A stretch of DNA of 64,000 nt, from NCBI GenBank assembly GCA_029931535.1, contig JAQPZY010001500.1, positions 1 through 64,000 on the forward strand, written 5' to 3'. Under the pieces are notes generated by a model. It worked only from the letters and a program-made list of their open reading frames with translations. It was not told the DNA's origin and ran no database searches. The stretch comes from Margaritifera margaritifera. Taxonomy: Eukaryota; Mollusca; Bivalvia; Unionida; Margaritiferidae. Below are positions 57,296 through 64,000 of this stretch, piece by piece; positions within the stretch are counted from its first letter, which is position 1, and every line of letters starts with the position of its first letter. A program made the translations under genes and the position numbers.

Positions 57296-58659
57296 TAAAG
57301 CAATATACCACATACAGAAACATGCCAAACACTATTAAAAGAAATTAGTTTAAAATTTTTTTGGTCTCAATAACCAAATGCTCCAACAATCACGAACAGG
57401 AAACTGCATACTTTAAGATCTGCATCAAACTAATTATAAGAAACAGATCAATATTACGTTTAGGTTATTGACATATCATTTGCATATGATTTACTGTTTT
57501 TCTATGATGATCAACAATTTAGTTTTTATATTTTCCCCTTACAAAAATGAGCAAATAATAGGATACATGTGGAGACAATACATTCATGCAGAATGCCCTA
57601 AATTTGTTGGAAATTAAAATCTCTGAACGTCTGAGATTTTAAGATTTTCCACATTTCAGCAATAAGTTGATTTCAGAATAATCATGAACAATTATCAAAC
57701 TTCCATTGTTAAAGGCAGGACCATAATTGCGGCTGTTAAGTACAACGCACCAAGTCAGATGGCTTTGTACAATAAAAACACACCTTTCCCAAGCTGAAAT
57801 TGACATCATCGTTTGATGCTAATTCTTGTCAATATTTTATAACACTGTTGACCATGGTCACTGCATTGATTTCTGAAACATCCGCTGAAGTCAAGTCTTT
57901 ATTAGGGAGAGACCATTTAATTTTTTGAAAAAAATTGGGGGGGAGGTAAATGCTTGAAAACCATTGCCTTGTTCTGATTTGTAGTATGTAAAAAAGACAT
58001 TATTCCATTCCTTATTTTTCTTAAAATTATTTTTATCTTGTGATGAAAGGAAAAACAAAAATATCCTGGTTGGAAAGAACATTCTAGCTTCATAAATTAA
58101 ATGGTCAGTCCCTTACAGTATACATGCGGTCAGAATTGAACTAGTTCAAAGTTGTGTATATTCAGATTAATGACTGTCCCATTACTGCTTTAAGGACTAA
58201 GCACATGGTTCACATTTCAGTGTAAATTCAGTGTTTTCTGTTTGTTTGGTTGTTTTTTTTTATAAACAGAAGCGGTTGTCAATTTGGAATTTAATTGTCC
58301 ATATCTCATATGATTACTTTTCATTTGGAACAATAGGATAAATTTATGATGTTCAAGAGAAGTTCAACAAGGTGTGCCTCTTGTCAAGTCAGCATGAAAG
58401 TTTGTTGAGATTTCTTTGAATAAAGTAAAAGTGTAAAATTATTCCAAAAGAAGTCAATCAACCTTTTCTAAATATACATGTACTGAATATTCAAGACTTT
58501 TGAAATTATTTTTTTATGGTCTAAATATATGATCAAAATAAAGATGACTGATTCTTCAAATGCTATCTGGTTGTAAATCACTCTTGACATCTCAGTCTTT
58601 CCATAGGTGGGCTTCCTTCATTGGCTGTTCAAATGCCAATCAGTAATGTCGACGAACCC
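57296..58659. other. Unassigned AT-rich sequence
   Basis: No coding frame of note, no terminal repeats. The 63-codon minus-strand frame at 57891-58082 has no supporting context. Confidence 0.3.
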
Positions 58660-58664
58660 CTCCA

Positions 58665-58810
58665 TGGTGGAGCAGGTATCGGTGCACCTGCCGAGGCGCA
58701 GTGGTGATTTGTAGCTATGTATCCCTCCGTTATCATGGAACAAAAGTGGAGTGGATTAAGTCCCCCACTGCAGAGCGTGTGGGTTTCGAAAAATCGCGTG
58801 AGCTGTACTG
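58665..58810 (+). mobile_element. Possible tRNA-headed SINE fragment
   Basis: 'cctgccgaggcgcagtggt' resembles an A box and 'gtgtgggtttcgaaaaatcg' a B box, about 85 bp apart. Only one copy is in the window, so the assignment is tentative. Confidence 0.3.
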
Positions 58811-59269
58811 TAACTGTACATCAACTAGCACATATCCTACAATCAGTCCATGTTTCAGTACCACACTTCCAACATGGGTAGACTCTACATCCTCTTCTAA
58901 ACTCTGCTATATGCATGCCACAATACTCGCCAACACAGTTTTTCCCACACACATCTAGTTTCAGCCAAATGCACTTTTTTCTGCCTTGAAATGGCATGTA
59001 TATGTGAAGTGTTACACTATTTTATCAATAAAAAATCCCACTCCCTAGCATACAGAAGGTTGAAAACTGTTTTCATTGCATGTAAATGCATTGCAATAAC
59101 TGTTCATCTTGATTACTGTGAAAGAATGTTCAAGTGATGATAGAAATAGGAAAGTTTTCGTGAAAAATGACAGGGATGAAAACTTTACATGGCACATCCA
59201 TGCCTAAAAGGCACTGTTCAAAGCATATGTTGAATGGTTCGGAGATAAAAAAAAAAATTGTATAAAGTT

Positions 59270-59930
59270 TTTATATTTTTAGTAATGACAGTCACATTTT
59301 GATGGTGGCAAAGCATCATTTGTGTAAATATGAAAGGCCTTCAAACTAGACACTTTAGGTCAAATTGGTCTAATTCTGTTGTGGCTTTTTTGGAAGTTAT
59401 TTAAAAGCTCTTCTATTTTTAGTAACAGGAGCCATATTTGATTGCAGAGTGTCATCATCTGTACAACTTAAAAGCCTTTCATGCCATGATGCTGTCAAAT
59501 TTGGTCAAATTCTATCGAGTGTTTTCTTGAAGATGTCATTTAAAAGATTTTCTATTTCAAGGAACAGTGACCATTATATTTGATGGCAGATTGGCATCAT
59601 TTGAACATTCAAGCCAAGATACTGTCAAATTTGGTCAAATTCTGTTAGCAGTTTTTGGGAAGAAGCTGTCTAAAGGTTTTTCTATTTTATAGTAATGACA
59701 GACATACTGAATGATGGATTGACATCAAGTGAATTAATTTAAAGGCCTTGATGCTGTTAGTCAAGCAGCATTTGAGTAGTTGTAAAAATTGTGAGAGGAT
59801 GATGTAAGATGTAAGATGCATAAAGAACCATACCATAAGCTCATTTTGATCTGATGACCAGGTGAGGTAAAAATTCAAAACTCAAGAGGAAATTATAACA
59901 TGAGGCCCAAGTGGGCCTGATGTCACTCAC
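59270..59930 (+). repeat. Four diverged modules of about 135 bp
   Basis: Phrases 'ttctattttagtaatgacag', 'gatggcagattg.catca', 'aaggcctt..tgc', and 'gtcaaatttggtcaaattct' recur in the same order near 59270, 59415, 59560 and 59690. The block ends 'ggcccaagtgggcctgatgt'. Non-coding; probably part of the same composite repeat family as the following block. Confidence 0.55.
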
Positions 59931-60990
59931 CTTTTATATAACTGAACAGTTGACTATTTCACTAAGCAGGCTTATGAAGTATTTTAAGAACAAAACCGAG
60001 GTACACTATCTACCCAACTCAATAGTATGGTGATTTTATCTATTTTATTACATCCTAATAAAAATTTATTCTAAAGATAATGGCATAATTAATGTGCACA
60101 GTCTCTCGCTCATAGAGGGGTAACAAGCTCAGCCAATAAGAGGTAAGTTCACCTAATTAGTATGCATGGATCTCTCTCATTACCCAAGACATCTGATATC
60201 GTAATGATATCAGCATATATTCCAAGTTGGATCAAAACTGGATCAGAAATGTGTCTGGTACAAGCTCAGCCAATCAGCTGCAAGATCACAAGATTAGTAT
60301 GCATGGACCTCACTCTGAACTTGTGAGAGATTTTAATGATAGAAGCATATTCCAAATTGATCAAAATCATCCTCATACAGTTTCTTCAGTTCATATCAAA
60401 GTACTTCTGTTTCACAGGGTGGAAAGCAACACTCAACTAGAATGTGTTCCACTGTCAGAAGGTATGCATGAGTCAGGTATGTGTTGGATGTCCGAGGAGC
60501 ACTATTTACATTTAGAACTAACTATACATAATAAGAAGTCTTCTGGTGAAAACCTTATGCTCATCTGACATTTCGTTCAGGAATAATAGCAATAAAAAGA
60601 CTTTCAAAATGGCTGCCATAGGTGCCATACTGGATGTCAAATCTGCACTATTTTCATTTAGAACCAACTAGACATCATAAGAAGTCTTTATTGAAAACCC
60701 TATGTTGACATGACCGTTCATACAGGAGGAGTATCTATAACAAGATTTTCAAGATGGTAACGGTGGCAGCCATACTGGACGTCGAAGCAGCACCATTTTC
60801 TTTCTGGACCAATTAGACCTTGGGATGAATGTTTGTGTAAACTTTTATCAGTTCATGGCAATCCTCCAATTAGTTTAGGAGGAGTAGTGATAAAAAATGT
60901 GATATAATAAATGTGTGCTAGTGGACAGACGGACGATGGGCAAAGTCACACCATCCTATAAACTCTTCTGGTCTATGACCAATAGAGCAA
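59931..60990 (+). repeat. Composite dispersed repeat, second copy of families at 21.3-23.1 and 27.3-28.0 kb
   Basis: 59940-60380 matches 27320-27960 ('ctaagcaggcttatg', 'tcagccaatcag'). 60540-60985 matches the 'aagatggc' modules and the ending of 21290-23110 ('ataaactcttctggtctatg', 'accaatagagc'). So modules that are separate at 21-28 kb occur joined here. No protein. Confidence 0.55.
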
Positions 60991-61659
60991 AAAACAAAAG
61001 ATCATAAAAGGTACATTTTACACCCACCCCATGTTTAATAGTCCTCTATGTATGCACTAGTAGGGCATAATGGACTCTTGAGATTATTGACCAATGGCTC
61101 TCAGTAACCTTGACTCTTGGTCAAGGTATGCAGTCTTGAACTGAAACTTACTGTGCTAAAACCATTATGTTCTTATTAGACTTACCACAACCATGACATT
61201 GTACATTTAGACCCCACAATCTATAGGTTTCTCTATTACCCCAAGTGCAAGCCATCCACAAAGTAATGAACGTACTCTAGAACATAGCATTACGTACTTA
61301 TTCTGGGATGCCAAGTCCTGAGTCCAGGCTAAAGTTTCCCTCCCCCAATTATAAATTGGAGGCCCAGAATTGAAAAGAACATGATCCCAGATTGATTCCT
61401 TAGTCATACCCAACATATGGAATAAAATTATCTTCCTCTTTTGACTTGGACCAAGACTACAGGACATCAGGGCAGGGGTGGGAGGAGGGAATCTTTGCAA
61501 TAGTAGCAGGCAAGTATTACATAATTAAAATTAGTTTTACCCCCAAAGAAACAACATTTTAATAGCAGTAATACATTAGCTGCTACTACTGCATTGCTGA
61601 ATTTACCAGTTAGGAGGAAGGCTGAGGGCTTCAAATAAAAACTGGCATAAGAAAAACAA
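60991..61659. other. Unassigned sequence
   Basis: No convincing gene. The 97-codon minus-strand frame at 61207-61500 shows no domain. It may be the outer part of the DIRS-like element to the right. Confidence 0.3.
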
Positions 61660-64000
61660 TTGTACTTACCCTTACAGTAGCAGTTTTCACTATTGTAATT
61701 TGGTATATGGCTTGGCTACATGTTGTGCTGCCACGATTGAACCCAACGAGTAAATGCTTTCACTCTGGTGCATCAAAGACCAAAGGTATGAGTATGAAAA
61801 GGTAGTGTGAGACCACTAGAAGGCTGCTCTCATAACGTTATCCAAAGAGGACAGATTGAAGTAGGTCCAAGATACAGCAATAGCCTTAACCTCATGGGCT
61901 TTAATTCTCATGACAGAAAAGATCCCTCTCTGTGAGGGACTTGTAAGCTCTCATGACAGTGAGGACAATGCACCTGAAAATGGTGGCTGCCGCAACATTC
62001 TGGAACCCATCTGAGGTGGAAAGAGATGATTTCAATCCTTCCTTCTCCGATTTTAGGAAGTTAAATAAACCTTAATGCCCCCGCTAGGCAAACGAACCTA
62101 TCTTGATCATCCTCAGCACAGATACACTGAGATTGGGAATCTCAGTAGGAACTGGAGCTAAGACTGGGAATCTCAGTAGGAACTGGAGCTAAGACTGGGA
62201 ATCTCAGTAGGAACTGGAGCTAAGACTGGGAATCTCAGTAGGAACTGGAGCTAAGACTGGGAATCTCAGTAGGAACTGGAGCTAAGACTGGGAATCTCAG
62301 TAGGAACTGGAGCTACTGAAGGTAGCTGATTCTTAGCCAGAAACCCAGGATGGCAGAGAAAAGAAACCGAATCATATTTATCACTGAACTGTAAACATCT
62401 TTTTTTCACTGACAAGGCATTAAGCTCACTCCTCCTTGTTGATGCTACTGAAAGGAAGAATACTGTCATAGTGGTAAGGTTCTCAAATGAAGCTTCACTG
62501 AAAGGTTTGTAAGGGGTTTTAGATAACATCTAAAGAACACACTAAAGGCTCCATATATGCGTTAATTAGCAAGATACCAATCTCTGAAGCTCAAAATATC
62601 TGAGATCAGAAAGATGAGGGTCTGACCCAATGGTAGAACCCCTAGAGAATTTGTGGGTGTTCGAAAGGCCTCCCCATTAGCCCTCAATAATAGAAACAGA
62701 GCATCCTCCTTCACCGGAAAGGAAGAGAAGAAAATCTGCAACTGATTTTTAAATGGGGACAGCATGGATTAATGTGTTTCCTGCTGCACCAACAACTGAA
62801 GATTCTCCACTCTGCAGTGTAAACTTTGGATCATAAACATTGGAAGTGTATGGCATCCTAGCCGGGCAATGCAGTTTTGCAACCTGGCTCGAACACTGGT
62901 CTTGGTGGATTAGCTGAGTTGACGAGATCCTGACCTGGTGGATAACGTGCGGAATTATTTTGAAAAGTTTGCAAGGCATAAGCATACAGACGATCTCACT
63001 TCAGAATGAAAGCATCCAGTGCCCAGGCCCTCTGATCAGGCATTGGAGAGACATAAAAAGCGACCTTGCTGCTCAGTCTCACAGTGAGCATGCTCGCTAA
63101 TGGTCTTCACAGCTGAAAAAGGGTCTCGGTCACTGACTGGTGCAGAGACAATTTGGTGAGGACCACATGACCCCATCTGGACAGGCTGTCTGCCAGGATA
63201 TTCCTTTTGCCTGTAATATGGTGGACTCTGAGAGTGATTTCCCCCAAGACTGCCTATTGGAGGAGGTTGCAGACTTCCATACAAGGAGAAGTAGCATGTG
63301 TACCTCCTTGATTCCTGTGGTACACTACTTTGATGTGTTTTTTCTGAGGTGAACATAACACAATGACACCTTATCAGGTAGACACACCCCAGTAGGGCTA
63401 GGAACACTGCCTACCTTTTTAGATCATTTATATGAAGGATCACATCTCTATGAGACCAAAGTCTATGAAGAACTAACACCTCTGGCAATATAGGAGCACC
63501 CCATCCTGAATATGATGCATCTGTGTACAGAAAGGAGTGGGATTCGGGGATGTGAATCAGGACTCCAATCAGGAACTGATCCTAATCTGGCCACAAACTT
63601 AGGTGGTGATGAAAATCAGACCCTAGAGGAATCTGAGCCAATAGCAGGTCCTTGTGTGGTTTCCAGTTTGCTAGAAGCAGAAACTGGATACAGTGAAGGT
63701 GAAGTCTCCCTATGGGAAACTAGATCCTCAGCCACATTCAGAGTCCCTAGAAGAGAGAAGTAAAGACAAGCCAACAAAGAAGTCTTGACCATAAAACCTG
63801 CTATGAGGGACAGAATCTGAGCAGTCCTTTCTGGTGGAACATGAACCCTCCATTCCTTGGTGAGGAAATTCATCCCCACATGCACAAAGTCCTGAGAACA
63901 GCTTAGATCCAACTTCTCTAGGTTAGGGATTAGACCCATACAAGTCACCATCGACCAACAGGGGGATAAGTCCTTCAGGGAAATATCTCTGAAGACACTG
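61660..64000 (-). mobile_element. DIRS-like retroelement (RT/RNase H and tyrosine recombinase), cut by the window end
   Basis: Reading leftward from 64000: a frame (63951-63616) with 'DFVHVGMNFLTKEWRVHVPP' and 'LLGTLNVAEDLVSHRE', as in DIRS reverse transcriptase. Near 63225-63172 comes 'HHITGKRNILADSLSRWG', the RNase H end of DIRS elements. At 62529-62266 is 'MTVFFLSVASTRRSELNALS' and 'PGFLAKNQ', and near 61905-61845 'HEVKAIAVSWTYFNLSSL', matching the two halves of a tyrosine recombinase. Frameshifts and stops occur throughout and a 31-bp tandem array sits in the recombinase. The RT core lies beyond the edge. Confidence 0.65.
62134..62318. repeat. 31-bp tandem repeat, 6 copies, inside the recombinase remnant
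   Basis: The unit 'gggaatctcagtaggaactg' + 'gagctaagact' is repeated every 31 bp (62134, 62165, 62196, 62227, 62258, 62289), nearly identical. On the minus strand each unit includes codons for 'APVPTEIPSL', so it arose by expansion of recombinase coding sequence. As 31 is not divisible by three it shifts the frame at every copy. Confidence 0.85.

Overview
The window looks like a piece of an AT-rich animal genome, probably a mollusc or other marine lophotrochozoan. That is inferred from spliceable exons, tRNA-headed SINEs, modular 'aagatggc' repeats, DIRS and Ty3/gypsy retroelements and a Polinton; no taxon is shown directly. No bacterial operons, rRNA, canonical tRNA genes or CRISPR arrays were seen.

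The main feature is one Polinton (Maverick) at 37054-56476. It starts with AG, ends with CT, carries long terminal inverted repeats containing 64-bp tandem units, and is flanked by a 6-bp target duplication (TGTAAG / TATAAG). Inside are decayed relatives of the usual Polinton genes: adenain-like cysteine protease, two capsid-type proteins, a small basic virion-like protein, a small membrane protein, a retroviral-type integrase with chromodomain, several short conserved proteins, the packaging ATPase, and a PolB lacking its middle. It also carries accessory genes: a BIR (IAP-type) protein, two related 'LEEHI..LP.ELRE' proteins, and a zinc-knuckle protein on the other strand. The ATPase gene is split by a second transposon (45555-50105) flanked by TA; leaving out that element and one TA brings the two ATPase halves into one frame.

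Positions 1-13 kb are a nest of retroelements: a DIRS-like fragment, then a minus-strand Ty3/gypsy element (3920-12878) broken by a hAT element and two solo LTRs of another family, each solo LTR flanked by CAAG. 13-28 kb is mostly tandem arrays, modular repeats, another LTR and two SINEs. 28-35.4 kb holds four exons of an unidentified minus-strand host gene, with compatible splice phases. 56.5-61.6 kb is repeats and unassigned sequence. 61.7-64 kb is a minus-strand DIRS-like element running off the right edge.

The Polinton genes would have worked together as a virus-like unit (replication, integration, capsid, maturation, packaging), with the BIR protein as a possible inhibitor of host cell death. 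As it stands the copy is dead: most genes carry stops, frameshifts or deletions.
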